DNA of 64,000 nt from Physcomitrium patens (GCF_000002425.4 NC_037259.1:4357481-4421480), one strand, 5' to 3'. Shown: positions 11,601-26,014, counted from the stretch's first letter. Translations and numbers: made by a program. Notes: generated from the sequence alone by a model not told the origin.

Positions 11601-14600
11601 CTTGGTACTCACACAAGTCAGCTTCCTCTGTCTGACAGTGATTCTGATATTGAAGTGGCCCATGTGGCCGGAGAAGTTGCTTTCAAAGTTTCAATTGTGG
11701 AAGGTGAAGAGAAACGTCTTTTGACTTTGCTTTCGGAGTTGGATGTTGAAGAACAGGTTCTATCTTTGTGCAAACGGTTGCTCGGTGATCTAAATTTAGG
11801 TCATAGCTCAACAAGGAACGATGACCAGAAGCCATGTTTGTCCAAAGACGTAAATTTGAATCTTAAAACTGATCTTCTTCATCTGAAGAGGGCTTACAAG
11901 AGCGGGTCGATGGACATGAAAATTAAAACAGAGTATCCTAATGCACGGGAACTTAAGTCTCATCTGGCCAGCGGCTTGCTTGTGAAATCTCTGTTGTCAA
12001 TCAGCAGCCGAGGCAGATTAGCGGCTGGAGAAGGAGATAAAGTAACCGTTTTTGATGTTGGACAACTTATTGGTCAACCAACTGCACTTCCTGTTACCGT
12101 TGATAAGGCTACAGTCAAGCCTTTATCAAAGAATGTAGTACGCTTTGAAGTGGTGCAGCTTTCATTCAACACTGCAAACGAAAGTTACTTGGCAGTTGCG
12201 GGTTATGACGATTGCCAGGTTTTTACCGTCAACCCTCGTGGAGAAGTAACTGATCGTTTGGCTGTAGAGCTAGCTCTTCAAGATGCATACATACGTCGAA
12301 TTGCCTGGGTCCCTGGTTCGCAAGTTGAACTAATGGTTGTTACCGATAAGTTCGTGAAGATATATGACCTTTCCCAGGACAAATTCAGTCCAACTCATTA
12401 TTTTATGGTTTTGGAGGACTCCATTGCAGATGCTTGTTTAGTTTCTACTGGTCAACGGCAGCTAATTGCTATTGTCCTTTCTCAGCAAGGCATCTTATAT
12501 AGACAGCAAGTTACTGGCTGTGACGCGGGGGCCCGTATTTTGACTGAAAACATTCAAATTCCTAGAGGCCATAAGCTCTTGAAGGGGATATCATTACATT
12601 ATTCTGCTGCCTTGAATTTGCTTTTCTTGTCTTACAGTGACAATCTTACTTTAATTGCACATATGAATTCTGGTTTTACTAGCCTTTCGGAGGTGGCCAG
12701 TGTAGTAGAAGAGCAAGATGGCAAAATTAGGGCTTCAGGATTGCATTATTGGAAGGAGTTGTTTGAAGGTAATGGCTTATTTGTGTGCTTATCCAGTCAA
12801 AGATCCAATACAGCGGTTGCTGTAAAACTAGGAGCGAGTGAGACTTTCTCCCAGCTTTTAAAAACAATTGGTAATTCATCGTCCTCGCGGGTTGATGGCG
12901 TTGCGTCGTATTGCCCCATTAGCAAAGAAAGAAACAGCGTGTTGTTGCTTCACGATGACGGGAGCTTGCAAGTGTTCTCGTACGTGTCGGTGTCACGGGC
13001 GACCGGGAATGGTCTACTTGGTACTGACAGTCAGAAGCAGGCTGGAAGCTTGGAGCCTGAGCAAGTGAAGAAGCTTGGAACTGCTCTTTTGGACAGTCGA
13101 GCAAATCATGATGGTGCTGCTCCTGTGTTTCCCCTGGATTTTTTTGAGAAAACCACGTGCATTACAGCAGACGTTAAGTTGGGTGGAGACATTCTTCTAA
13201 ATAATGATTCAGATGGTGTAAAGTTATGTTTGCAAACTGAAGACGGATTTTTAGAAGGTCCCAATGCATCCGGGTTTAAGGTATTCCTAGACTACAGTTG
13301 CTTTGTGAATGTGGAAGGTAGAAGTATTCCAATCTATATTATCATGATGAACCTGTGGTAGCATCCTTAGGTGTCTTTTACATCATTGTTGCTTATTTGA
13401 CTTATGTGTCTCATTTGACGCACTCGCTCGTGCAGATTCTCGTACTCAATTCCAACCCCGACCTTGTCATGGTGGGTTGCCGGGTGCACGTTGGTAATAC
13501 CTCTGCAAGTCATATCCCTTCAGAACTTAGCGTTTTTCAAAGGTCCATCAGGCTGGAGGAAAGTGTTCGTTGCTGGTATGATATTCCATTCTCCAACGCG
13601 GAGGCATTGTTGGCTGACGAAGAGTTTACTCTTGTTATTGGGCCTGCTTTTGGTGGATCTTCTCTACCGAGAATAGACAGTCTGGAAATTTACGGCCGTT
13701 CTAAAGATGAATTTGGATGGAAGGAGAAGCTAGAGGCTGCCTTGGACTTGGAATCCCCAGGACAAGTAGGATCTGCCTTAATCCAGTCGAGCGCGAATAG
13801 AACTAAACAGAAATTGATGCAAAATGCATCTCCAACGGAACAATTGTTATCAGACAGTTTGCTGCTCCTTCAGAGTTACTATTTGGCATGTCGGGTTCAG
13901 TTCAAGGCAGAATTCGCACCTAATAGACATGAAGAAAGTCGGAAACTTTGTATGTCAGTTCTAGATGTTGTTTTTGAAAACGACAGGCAACCGCTGCTGC
14001 AGTCTTCAGCTAGGCATGTTCTCCGAGCTTTGTATCCTGGGAAGGATGCTTATAATCAGGTTTCTCATCCAACATTCAGTTCTACTTCATCGGCCATTTT
14101 CTTTGATATTTTCATCCGAGAGATTCTGGATTTTATCAAATGCATGTGCCGAAGATTCCAAACAGTGTACATTGTTTAGCTGCTGATTACTTTTTTACTT
14201 ATCACTTTTTGGTCATGATGTGATGATTTTGGAAAAGAGACAATGACACGTAATACGTAATTTTAAATTGTTTTAAAGAGTATGAACGTATCCTGATGGA
14301 TGTTGCTCTCTATTTTCAGGCCAAGGATTACATGCGATTATCTGCGGTTACTCGAAGCTGTCCACTTCTGTTATCAAGATTAGCTGTAGGAGGATCTGCT
14401 ACATCGTGGGCAGTTCAGGAGTTTTCGGTTCAAATGCGTGCTGTGTGTAAAATCGCAGTACATCGTCAAACTAATTTGGCCAGTTTTCTGGCCCAGCACG
14501 GTATATCTACCTTCACGCAACTTCTGATTTCTAAGTTATTTTTTTGATGAGTTCCAGGATCTTCTAGTTGCTTGAAATGTTACGTATGAAAAAAAGAAAA

Positions 14601-17600
14601 AAAGAAAACTTTTAACAGACTTTGGGTTTCTGTTTATGTTCTTACTCTCATACGTTTCTTGCACGATCAGGAGCATCAGTTGTAGAAGATCTCGAGAAGA
14701 TTCTTTGGGAAATATTGACAAGAGAGCAGCTCGATGCCCAATCTATCAATAATCTTGTGATACCCATGGTGGATATCATATATGGATATGCAGAGTGTCT
14801 TTCCTTGCAGCAGGTTCATGACAATGGGAATCCTCAGAAAACTGTGGCTCCAGCAGTATACTTCCTTCGAAAATTACTTTTTGCACCTTATGAACCTGTG
14901 CGAACATCTTGCAGGTTTGTCGCGGCTTCATTTGGCTTGCGTGTTTGTTTGTTTGTTTGTTTGTTTGTTTATTTTTGTTTTTCATTTTTTTGTTCTTTTT
15001 TTTTCCTTCACGGATTGAAAAGGGCTCGAAATCTATCGAGTCGAGTGATCTTTCCTTTTCAATGATTAGGAGAACTTACATGTCTCGTTCGGCTAGTAAG
15101 CACTGCAGTAAGGCTCATTTTAAATGCACCATATACGATGCGAGATTTTCCTTTGACTACTTTTTCCCTCCTTCTGTAGTCAGTCGACGCTCTATTGCTG
15201 CTGAACTAACAATGTGAGTTTTGGTTCTTGGTGATTACAGCTTGGCTATGTCAGCAAGGTTACTGCAGGTACCACTCCCAAAACAGACCATGCTGGCTAT
15301 GGATGATGTAGCTGAACATCAGAAGCCACCATCAATACCTCCAGAAGTTGGGGGTGATAATGCTGGTGCCGGACAAGGTACGATGGATGAGGACGCCAGC
15401 ACTGCCTCTGTGCAGTATTGTTGTGATGGATGTTCTACTGTTCCTATATTGAGAAGGCGCTGGCACTGCAATGTGTGCCCTGACTTCGACCTTTGTGAGA
15501 GTTGTTATGAGGTAATGGATGCCGACCAGCTGCCTCCTCCTCATAGTAGGGAGCATTCCATGTCGGCAATTGCCATTGAGATGGACGTGGATAGCGGAGA
15601 GGGGAACGAGTTGCAGTTCTCCGCAACAGATGAAATGAGTGATGAGAGCTTGCTTCAGATGGCGACTGAGCTCAGCCTACAGGCAAGTGCTGTGCCGCTT
15701 ATGGTACCTAATGACAGCAGCGATGTGACTCAGTCGGTGTTGGTCGAGGAGCCGAAGAGCATGGAGATATCAGCATCAAAAAGTGCTGTGAATTCATTGC
15801 TTTTGCAACAACTCATTACTGATATTAAGGGCTGGATGCACTCCTCATCTGGTGCACAAGCAGTACCTGTTATGCAGTTGTTTTACAGATTAGCTTCTGC
15901 ACCATCAGGTCCGCTGGTTGACAGATCGTCCAACGGAGGGGATTTAGACTTGGAGCTGTTTATCAAACTGATGCTGCAGGAGTTGGATCTTAGCAGACCT
16001 TTGCAAGTGAAATCTCGGTCCAACTTGGGAGAAGTTCGCATTCTTGTTTTCATGTTTTTCACGTTTGTTTTGCGCAATTGGCATCAACCAGGTTCCGAGC
16101 AAACAAGACCAAGCTCAACAAGCTCAAGTCTTACTTCACCTGCATCACGCCCGCATGAAACTCAACTTGAATCTAAGGGAAGCTCTCAGTCTGTGAGGGC
16201 TTGTGCAGCCTTGAGACAGCAGCCTTTACTCAATTATTTGCACAATATTATTCTACAGTTGATGCAATTATTGAAGGCTTCTTCTAGAGGTGTTGAAGAA
16301 TGCCCGTCCAGCACAACCACTGCGGCTTGTGGGGCACTTTTAACATTAAGACGGGAGTTTGCGTCAGGGAGCTTTACTCCATTTTTCTCCGATTCATATG
16401 CCAAGGTTCACAGAGGGGATTTGTTTGGTGATTATCACCGATTGCTGGTGGAGAGTGCCTTTAAGCTTACTTACAGCCTTGTACACACAGAGAAACCTGA
16501 AAAGGTGGGAGACAAAGACCAGCCAGTCTGTAGGAGTCTAAGTAGCCCAGACTGGAAACTTGAGGAGTGGCAAGAAGTTTTATGCAGCTATGTTAACAAT
16601 CCACAGACTGCCTTCATTAGAAAGTATGCGAGGAGACTCCTACTGCATTTATGTGGTACCAAAAGTCATTATTACAGTGTTAAGGATGCATGGCAGCTCA
16701 GCCGAGAAGTGAAGAGATTATACAAGCTCTCCCAGAAGACAGATGGATTTCAAACACCTTTACCTTATGAAATGAGCGTGAAGTTGGTGAAATGCTTGTC
16801 CATTATTGTTGAAGTTGCGCAAGCGAGACCGTGGAACTGGCAGAAGCATTGTTCTAGGCATATTGATGTGGTTCAGTTTCTCCTGAAGGGCGTATTTTCG
16901 TTTGGAGAGGAGTCGGTGGTGCAAACCTTGAAGCTTTTGATGCTCGTATTTTATACAGGTGCTGTTTTTAAAGCTTCACTTTAATCTTTTTGCTCAGTTC
17001 TTTCTCTCGTTCACCTTTTGCTGAAAAATTATGGTAGTCTATTGCATCTGCATAATTTTAAAATATGTTCCACTCATCGTACAGGCAAGGAAGGAGGAGG
17101 TTCGGGAAAGTTATCCTCTGAACAAGCTGAGGTTAGCAGTTGCAATGTGCCTGCCCTAACTCAGGCTGGAACATCCACATTAGAGGGGAAGAAGAAGAAG
17201 CGGAGTAGTGGTGATGATACGAGTGGACATGATAACATTCATATGGACATGGACATGGCAGTTGAGCAGTTTTCTCTGGAAGAAGGGAAGGTCTTGAAAA
17301 ACTTCATCGATATGTTCTTATTGGAGTGGAATTCTACGTCCGTTCGGTTCGAAGCCAAGGCTGTGCTGCATGGCACATGGAATTACGGAAAGCAGTCCTT
17401 TCGAGTTCTTTTACTGAAATGTTTGCTGGAAAAAATTCCTGTGTTGCCATCCTATGGACACAATATTGTGGAATACACGGATTTATTTACTTGGCTTCTT
17501 GCGAAAGGAGATCCACATCATGATTCAAAGTCTAATTCAGAGGAAGCAAGTGCAGTTCGAAGCTGCTTGACTGGAGATGTGGTGAAGCACATATTTGGAG

Positions 17601-20600
17601 CTTTATGTGCACAAAATGAACTTCTTGCCAACCATCCAAATTCTCGTATATATAATACTCTAACAAGCCTTGTGGAGTTCGATGGATATTATTTGGAGAG
17701 TGAGCCTTGTTTGGCATGCAGCAGTCCAGAAGTGCCGCACACGCGCATGAAGTTGGATAGTCTTAAGGCGGAAACCAAGTTTACAGATAACAGAATATTG
17801 GTCAAGTGTGTTGGTAGTCACACTATACAGAGTGTGATGATGAACGTACATGATGCACGTCGTTCAAAGTCGATAAAGACATTGAATCTTTATTACAACA
17901 ACCGGGCTGTTGCTGATCTTTCAGAGCTCAAAAACAATTGGTCATTGTGGAAGCGGGCTCGGAGCTGCCATCTTGCATTTAACCAGACTGAGTTGAAAGT
18001 GGAATTTTTGATTCCTATTATAGCCTGCAATTTAATGATTGAACTTGACACATTTTATGAAAATATTCAAGCAGCATCGTTGGAATCACTTCAATGCCCT
18101 AGGTGCAGTCGCCATGTTACTGATAAGCATGGCATCTGTGGGAATTGCCACGAAAATGCTTATCAATGCCGACAATGCCGCAACATCAACTACGAAAATT
18201 TGGATTCCTTTCTTTGTAATGAATGCGGGTACAGCAAGTATGGACGATTTGAGTTCAATTTTATGGCGAAACCCAGCTTCACATTCGATCATATGGAGAA
18301 TGATGAGGATATGAAAAAGGGATTGGCAGCTATTGAATCAGAATCAGAGAACGCTCACAGGAAGTATCAACAACTACTTGGTTTCAAGAAGCCCTTGCTA
18401 AAGCTTGTTTCGAGCATTGGAGAGACCGAGACGGATTCTCAACAGAAGGAGTCTGTACAGCAAATGTTAGTGTCTTTGCCTGGGCCATCCTCCTATAAGA
18501 TAAGCAGAAAGGTTGCCATTCTTGGGGTATTGTATGCTGAAAAGTGCAAAATGGCGTTTGATTCTGTGAGCAAGAGTGTGCAGACTTTGCAGGGCCTACG
18601 CCGTGTATTGATGACTTATTTGGAACGGAAGAGGTTATCTAATTCTTCGCCAGATCTTATGGCCCCACGTCCTACTAATAAATGCTTCGGATGTGCTAAC
18701 ACATTCGTTGGTCAATGCCTTGAGTGGTTACAAGTTCTTTCTAAGCAATCTAACATTCGGGAACAGTTGGTTAGTGCTGGAATCGTCAGGGAGCTTTTTG
18801 AAAACAACATTCATCAAGGTCCCAAAGCAGCCCGTATTCAGGCGCGAGCAGCTCTTTGTGCCTTCTCTGAAGGTAACTCTGCGGCACTTCAGGAGCTCAA
18901 CCAGTTAATTAAAGAGAAAACGTTGTACTGCGTGGACCATCACCGCTCTATGGACATTTCTTCATGTGTTCGAGATGAACTGCAGTTGCTGTCTGAGACA
19001 TGCTCTTTGACTGATGAATTTTGGGAAGCGCGTTTGCGGATTGTCTTTCAGATTTTATTTCGGTCCATTCAGGTGGGTTTGAAATGAAATCATTGGAGTT
19101 GATCACAGTTGGTGAAGGTGAATACAAAGTGTTGTTTTAACCTTGAGGATGTCTCATTTACTATAGTTTGATAGGTATTCATTAAGTTTCTATTCATCTG
19201 ATGATTTCTAATCCATGTAATTATCACTGTCGCGTCGTTTCGCCAGCAATTTGTAGGTAGAATCTGGATGTATACAGTCTTGTGCTGGAATCTGTACTTT
19301 TAGCCCTGAATCGATTATTTTTTTACAGGTTGGAGCACACCATCCAATGATAGCAGACCATATCATCCTTCCCTGCTTGCGTGTTGTAGTTCAAGCATGC
19401 ACACCACCCAGGCTAGAAAGCAGCCCAGGACATGACACTGTCACAGCTGTTTTATCAGTCTCTCGAACACGCTCAACAGAGGAGTCTGCTAAATTAGGAC
19501 ATTCTGGAACCAATGGGACTAAAAAGCTCAATCCATCTGGTCTTATGGAAAAGAAGTCAAACCAGGATTTAGAAGATCACGACATATCTCTAGTAAATTA
19601 CGCTGAGTGGAGAAATGGTGCAACATACCTTGACTTTAGTAGGAGACAATCTATGATCTCTCAGGCCCCTGAAAGTGTTGTACGCCGGAAGCCTCGTAAA
19701 GACTCGAAGCATGGAGACTATCTTGCACTGAAATATTCACTAATGTGGCGACGGAAAGCGTGCCGAGTGTCCGTCATAGATGAGTTGGCAGCCTTTGAAG
19801 AGAGCTCTTGGGTGCAAGAGATCGTTCTTAGTGCATGTTCTCAAGCCTTGCGCTTGGAAATGTGTAGACTTATTGAAGTTTTATGTGCCCAGAGCCCAGT
19901 ACGACGATCACGGTTTCTGAACTTGCTTATGAACCTGTTACCAGCAACATGTGCTGCTGGTGAGAGTGCAGCTGATTACTTTGAGCTCCTATTCAAGATG
20001 GTGGAACCTGAAGATTCCCGCCTGTACCTTACTGTCCGTGGTTTCCTGCACACTACCAGCGCTTTAATTTCTGACGAAGTTAGCAGAATTGAGGCTCAAG
20101 AAAGGAGCTCACATACAGATATTTCGCAGGGATACATTCTTCACAAACTCATTGAACTTCTCAGCAAGTTTCTACAGCTGCCTAACATCAGAATAAAGTA
20201 ATACTATTTTCTGGTGTCCTAGACTTTATTGCATACCTTTTACATTTGCCTTCTTTTCTCATCTAAATATCCTTGGAAATAATTTACTTCTTGTATGTTG
20301 TAGTACTTGCAAGGAATTGTCTGCATGTATGCTGCTCTCAGTTGCGGTTTCCTTTTGCAATAACATAAAGTACGTGAATTATCTTGTAGGTAAGACTTGT
20401 GTATTGCTCATTTAATGAGCTATATTAACTTGATTCGCTTTTTCCGCTTGAATAATAACAGGTTCATGAAGGAGCAGTTGCTTGCTCGAATATTGGAGGC
20501 ATTGTTAGCAGTTAAAGGATTAGTAGTGCAGAAGACCAAGCTTATTGGTGACTGTGAGCGGCTCATGCGGGAGCTGTTGGACAGTCTACTTCAAGAAAGC

Positions 20601-23600
20601 TACGAGAACAAACGTCATTTTATCCGTGCCTGTGTCTCTGGCCTTAGTCGGGACAGGAACGGTCGCTCTCCAGTGGTAATACCTCTTGTAAGAGAAGAGA
20701 CTAGAGTTTTACTGGATTTTTTGTGTCCCAAATGTATCCAAATCTGCTGGATTTGGAAATATAATTTCTTTTGAAGTAGAACGATTATGTTTTATAACAC
20801 CATCGTCCGTGCTTCATGCAGTTTGTAACTTCAATTTGACAATTTTGTTTTGTGGATGATGCAAATGTATGAAAACTAATTCAATTATTTCGTCTGCAGT
20901 TTATTTTGGAGCAGCTGTGTAATATTATCTGTCCTACAAAACCTGAACCAGCTTACATGATGGTCCTCAATAAGGCACACACTCAGGAGGAATTTATTCG
21001 AGGCTCTATGACTAAAAACCCGTATTCCAGTCTAGAGATTGGACCTCTAATGCGTGATGTGAAAAACAAAATCTGTCGGCAACTGGAACTTCTTGGGCTT
21101 ATAGAGGATGATTATGGTATGGAGCTTTTGGTAGCTGGGAGGATCATTGCTCTGGATTTGAGTGTTGCACAGGTACTTTGTTCTGTGTTGTCTGCCATTG
21201 TATTGACTGTTGATCTATACTTTTCAAGTCTCGCAGAATGAGATTCATGTTTGGTGTACTTTAATATTGAATGTTAGTCTGTGAACGGTTCTTTACTGTA
21301 CGTGCATACGGTACTGCCCTTTAGTGGTACTCTCTCTCCAACCAAGCCTTTCAAGCAGATCATGTTTTGCTAATAAACCTGAAAGTTTCTTATTTCATGC
21401 CATCTATTTGATCGGAAAACTGGTTTGGTCTCTTGTCTTGATTGTGAAGTTGCCCATGGACAGGTATATGAGCAGGTGTGGAAAAAGGCTCACAGTCAAG
21501 CAGCGAGCTCTGCTGCTGTCTCGAGCTTGCAGAGCACAACTACAACTCCAGGAAGAGAATGTCCACCGATGACTGTTACTTATCGGTTGCAGGTTTGTTG
21601 GCTCCAACCTATCATTCTACGCTTCTCTTACCGTCTAAAGAGTAGTAATAGATGTCGTTGTTTTAGAAGGTTTGCCATTTAATTTCTGAGGTCGGTTACA
21701 GGCCTAGTTTGCAACTTTTTTGATGTCAGGAAGTCTTATGCGCAGGGATTGGACGGAGAAGCAATAGAGCCAATGATCAAAGAACTAGAGGATGACCGTG
21801 AAGAAGTTCAAGATCCAGAAGTTGAGTTCGCGATTGCTGGAGTGATGCAGGAATGTGGAGGTCTAGAGATCGTAGTCAATAAGGTTCAGGTACTTTTCCA
21901 GTTGCAAGTTCATGGATGTCCTCTTCATGTAAACAAATTGTGAATTCAGCTTTTTTTTCCTTGGTTCCCAATTAGCCTTTATCTCATCAATTTTATGGAC
22001 TTTAGCGGTGGTTTTTTGTTGCCGAAGGAGCAACTCAGTCTATTAAATTATGTTTCTGCCTGTAAGTGAGGGTGTATTTTTAAGACATTTAGAATGACAA
22101 AGCAAACGAGGTTTTAAATGAAGCTTTTTCTGGTACTCATATATGTTCTATTCGGCCCCTGCAGCAGCTAAGTAACGCTGGAATCAAATCTGGCCAAGAG
22201 GAGCTTACACTGGTGCTGAAGCTGCTTATGTATTGCTGCAAGCTTCGGGCCAACCGGCAGGCTCTTCTTCATTTTGGAGCGTTAGCTGTCCTTTTAGAGA
22301 CAGCCCGGCGAGCGTTTTCAACAGATGCAGTCGAACCAGCTGAAGGTCTCTTGCTTATAATTGAGAGTTTAGTGTCTGAGGCTAATGAAAGTGACGTGAG
22401 TGTTGAGTTAAATACGGGAGGCCAAGCTGCAGCCGCCGTAGAAATGTTTTTGGATCGTTTAACTCACTCCTCGGGAGCTAAGCAACAGCGGAATAATGAC
22501 ACAGTTGCTCGTATTCTCCCTTTCCTCACTTATGGAGAGCAGACTGCCATGGAGGTTCTGGTGAACCACTTTTTACCGTCTCTTATGGATTGGGATAGTT
22601 TCGATAGTTTGCAGAAATTGTACTGTGAGAATACCAAGAACGATCGTGTCATGCAGAAGGCAACTGAGCATCAGCGTGCACTCGCAAATTTCGTGCGGGT
22701 TACAGAATCTATCAAGCGTAATAGCAATGGGGAAAGGCTCAAGAGCCTCGTTTTTGAGAAAGGAATCATTTCAGGTACAAGTCCGTTTCTCATTTTTGTA
22801 CTCTAATTTTGACTCTCACACTTCATGCATGCTGTTTTGGGTCTTAAATTCTCTTCCTTACAGTAGCATTTCTGTTTTAGCGCATAAGATCACAACCACA
22901 CCCTAGATTCTTATTCTGTAATTGAGATTTCCTTCATTAAGCTTTGGACGTGTGGAATGCTCATGTCAAACATTTTTTTTCTTTAAGTTTGCATACTTGA
23001 AATCTAGACTCTGTTGATTGTGTGAAACTGATGAAACTAGTGATGTTCTTAGAGACCTGGTAGCTTTCTGTTGGATGTTCAGTCGCTGTTATCCTGCAAT
23101 GAATGTTATGTTTCCTTATATTGGTAGTCTTAAACGGTATACATCTCTTATTACCATGACTGCATGTTTGTGGCGATCAGCTGCTATCCAGTATTTGAAG
23201 AGGGCCTTCCCAGTTCAAGAAAAAGGCTTGGATCAGAAAGCGACACCAGAATGGGTGCAGGCTTTGGAAATGCCGTCCGTTCCTATAATTTTATCAATGT
23301 TGCGGGGCCTCTCCAGAGGCCACTTGGTAACTCAACAATATTTAGATAACGAAGGGATTTTACCTCTTCTGCATGGACTTGAAGGAGTTCCAGGGGAGAA
23401 CGAAATAGGTGCTCGAGCTGAAAATCTGATGGATACGCTTGCCGATAAAGAAGGAATCAACGAAGGATTTCTATCAGAGAAAATTGTGCAACTTCGCAAT
23501 TCTACTCGTGATGAGATGAGACGACGTGCTCTACGACGACGACAAGAGCTGCTCGAGGTGTGTCACAGTTCTATACTGTTTTTGTCGTTGTGTTTGATTT

Positions 23601-25280
23601 TGTTGAAGAGTGTTTCTCTTGGACTGTTGAATCTTTTTGTCAGTATGTTACAACACCAACTACAATCAATATGTACGTTTCTAATACTCTTCATCTCACA
23701 GGATTTGGGCATGCGGCGTGAGATACGGCTTGACGGTGGTGAGCGCATAGTGGTATCAAAACCGCATATTGAAGGTATGGACGAGGTGGAGGAGGAAGAA
23801 GCAGGGTTGGCGTGTATGGTTTGCAGGGAGGGTTACCTGTTGCGTCCAACAGATATGCTTGGAACATACTGCTACAGCAAGCGTGTGAATGTAGGAATGG
23901 GTGTGAGCAGTCATAAACGCAGTGAGTGGATATACACAACCGTGAGCCACTTCAACGTTATACACTTTCAGTGCCACCAAGAAGCTAAACGAGCAGATGC
24001 ATCCTTGAAAAATCCTAAAAAAGAGTGGGAAGGCGCAACATTGCGCAATAGTGAGACTCTTTGCAATAACATTTTTCCTCTGAGGGGCCCTTCTGTACTT
24101 CTTGCCCAGTACGCTCGATGCGTAGATCAATATTGGGACAGCCTCAACTCTCTGGGCCGTGCAGATGGGAGTCGCCTACGGCTGCTCATTTTCGATATTG
24201 TCATGGTAAGCTTTACACAGGTCCTTTCAGATACTTTTCTGTGTAAAGATGTTGTTTGTAGTGAGTGAAGTTTATGCCGAAAATTTCTTGTGAGGATTAT
24301 AAACCCGAATCATTTTGACTGTTCAAGATACGTGGTGACTTTTTGTGTAAATATTTCACCATTTAATTAGAAGCTTTTTGGTTTTAAATCAGATGCTGGG
24401 TCGATTTGCAACCAACATGTCCTTCAGTGTGGACTGCAAGGGTGGGGGACGAGAGAGCAACTCCCGTTTGTTGCCTTTCATGATCCAGATGGCACGGCAC
24501 TTACTGGACCAAGGAGGTGCCGGCCAACGCCGTATCCAGGCCAAATCTTTGGCGACATACTTGTCGCCTACTTCATCATCCGAGTCTGTAGAGGGGGGGT
24601 CAGATTTGAAACCCGGCACTCCTACCACACCCCAGCGAGGATCAAATTCAGAAGAAAATGTTCAGTTCATGATGGTGCAGTCTCTGTTAGTGCAATCCAT
24701 CGACGAGTGGCAGCGATTTCGTCGAACGTTTATTCGGCGTGGTTTGGCCCATGCTTACGTGATGTTCAAGCAAGGGCGATCTCTACTTCCTGCCCCACCT
24801 CTTCCTTCTCCCTTAACTGCGCTTGATTCCTCACCTCTTCAGTCACCTTCCGTAGAACTCAAGACCCCGAATTCTAGTCAACAGGACGCTAGTAAGAATG
24901 GGGCGTTGAGTACTGAACAACTTTTCATTATAGCTCACCCCATGCTTGTGTATGTGGGTTTAGTAGATCAGTTGCAGCACCTTTTTAAAAGTGGCTCTAT
25001 AAAAGCCCAAGAATCGGAGGTACATACAGCTGAAAATACTAAAGAAGCAACAGCTAGCCAGATAGGGGTCGAGCCTTGGGAGGTGACTATGAAAGAGAGA
25101 ACTCGGGACGTGGGTGCGATGCTTGGTTTTTCTAAGGAAATTTTGGAGTGGCTTGAAGAAATGCATGGCGCGGGCGATGTGCAGGAAGCATTTGATATTA
25201 TGGGTGCTTTGTCCGACGCTTTAACGGGAGGTTGCACAAGCTGTGACGATTTTGTAAGGGATGCAATTTCTGGAAGATAA
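5288..25280 (+). CDS. BIG: BIG, UBR4-type giant E3 ubiquitin ligase (auxin transport protein BIG), 18 exons
   Basis: Plant orthologue of human UBR4 and fly Pushover (TIR3/DOC1 in Arabidopsis), needed in Arabidopsis for auxin transport and many signalling responses. Exons: 5288-5522, 5820-5989, 6588-6768, 7063-13280, 13436-14059, 14320-14500, 14671-14914, 15241-16958, 17085-19072, 19329-20197, 20462-20687, 20900-21172, 21464-21592, 21746-21889, 22165-22774, 23181-23557, 23702-24205, 24393-25280. All introns are GT-AG and all phases agree, giving 5,192 residues against about 5,100 in Arabidopsis. Domains: helical repeats; an acidic stretch (about 1570-1610); a UBR-box zinc finger (about 1616-1690, [10 protein letters not shown] onward); a beta-propeller-like region (about 1875-2190); a ZZ zinc finger (about 2676-2722, [18 protein letters not shown]); a Cys-rich zinc ribbon (about 3528-3580, [18 protein letters not shown]); and the C-terminal hemi-RING E3 module (from Cys4767, CMVCREGY, to the [12 protein letters not shown] segment). 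The start is the first ATG after an in-frame stop. Nothing suggests a broken gene. The exon 11 donor and exon 15 acceptor each have an in-frame alternative. Confidence 0.96.
5579..5610. repeat. Poly-T tract in BIG intron 1
   Basis: About 32 consecutive T residues lie in the first intron (5523-5819), roughly 210 bases before its acceptor. It is a simple homopolymer whose length is probably unstable. Confidence 0.9.
14942..14970. repeat. (GTTT)n microsatellite in BIG intron 7
   Basis: Seven TTTG-type units lie just inside the intron 14915-15240, followed by T-rich DNA. The adjacent frames rich in Phe, Val, Cys and Leu are artefacts of the repeat. Confidence 0.9.
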
Positions 25281-26014
25281 CGACACGCTCACCCTTTTTC
25301 AATTATCAATTTTTTAAAAGCATCCTATCTGGTGTATATAGTGCCTCCTTATTACCTGGTCCTCACTATTTCTAGGCCAGGGTAGGATGGCTTGTTCGTT
25401 TTTATGTTATTGAGCATGTAGGGTAAATCCATGATTATAGAACTCCTTGTTTGTAACATATGCTCGGGTTGATTATAATTGAACTCACTGTCTTTTGTAT
25501 ATCTTATTCATGCTACGTCCTCTTTTTGATCTTTCTGTCTTTACTAAAATTACTTGCAATTTCGGTTTCATGACTCTCGTGCTTAAATATGACGCTGATT
25601 GTTAAAAGTTTATCAGTGATGTGTTTTAAATTCTCACAGAACAGTACTGATGTTGATGACTTCTCATTCTGTAGTGGCTTAGATGCTTTCCATTCTGTTA
25701 ATGTCCAATTGCATTGAATACACTCCCTTTGGACTTTCATCCTATTCTATTTGTACTTAAATGGGGAGCGTCAGAAGTGCATGACGGAGCAGAGAATTCA
25801 GGAAGGAGAGGTTGGGACATTGGCATTCAATAGAGAAAGCACTCTGCTGTGGTAGCTGATTGAAGATGGTCAAATAAGAATCAACGCAGCATCTGAGCAG
25901 TGTCTTCCAGTTGGGTCGCCTCTTTTGCTTGCGCAATTGCGACAGGCAGCACTGCAACAGGAGGTGGCTGCTTGCACGTCACTCAAAAAAAATTCCTCAA
26001 CAGCAGCGCCCACC
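25281..26014. other. BIG 3' flank
   Basis: Contains the probable BIG 3' UTR (T-rich, ordinary composition to about 25,700) and then a stretch of moderate GC to about 26,000. A 66-codon minus-strand ORF at 25757-25957 is not recognisable and has no support. A sharp switch to AT-rich repeat sequence occurs near 26,015. Confidence 0.6.

Noticed and set aside
14776-15217. ORFs rich in Phe, Cys, Val and Leu around 14.9-15.0 kb
   Set aside because: They read through the (GTTT)n and poly-T tracts of a BIG intron.
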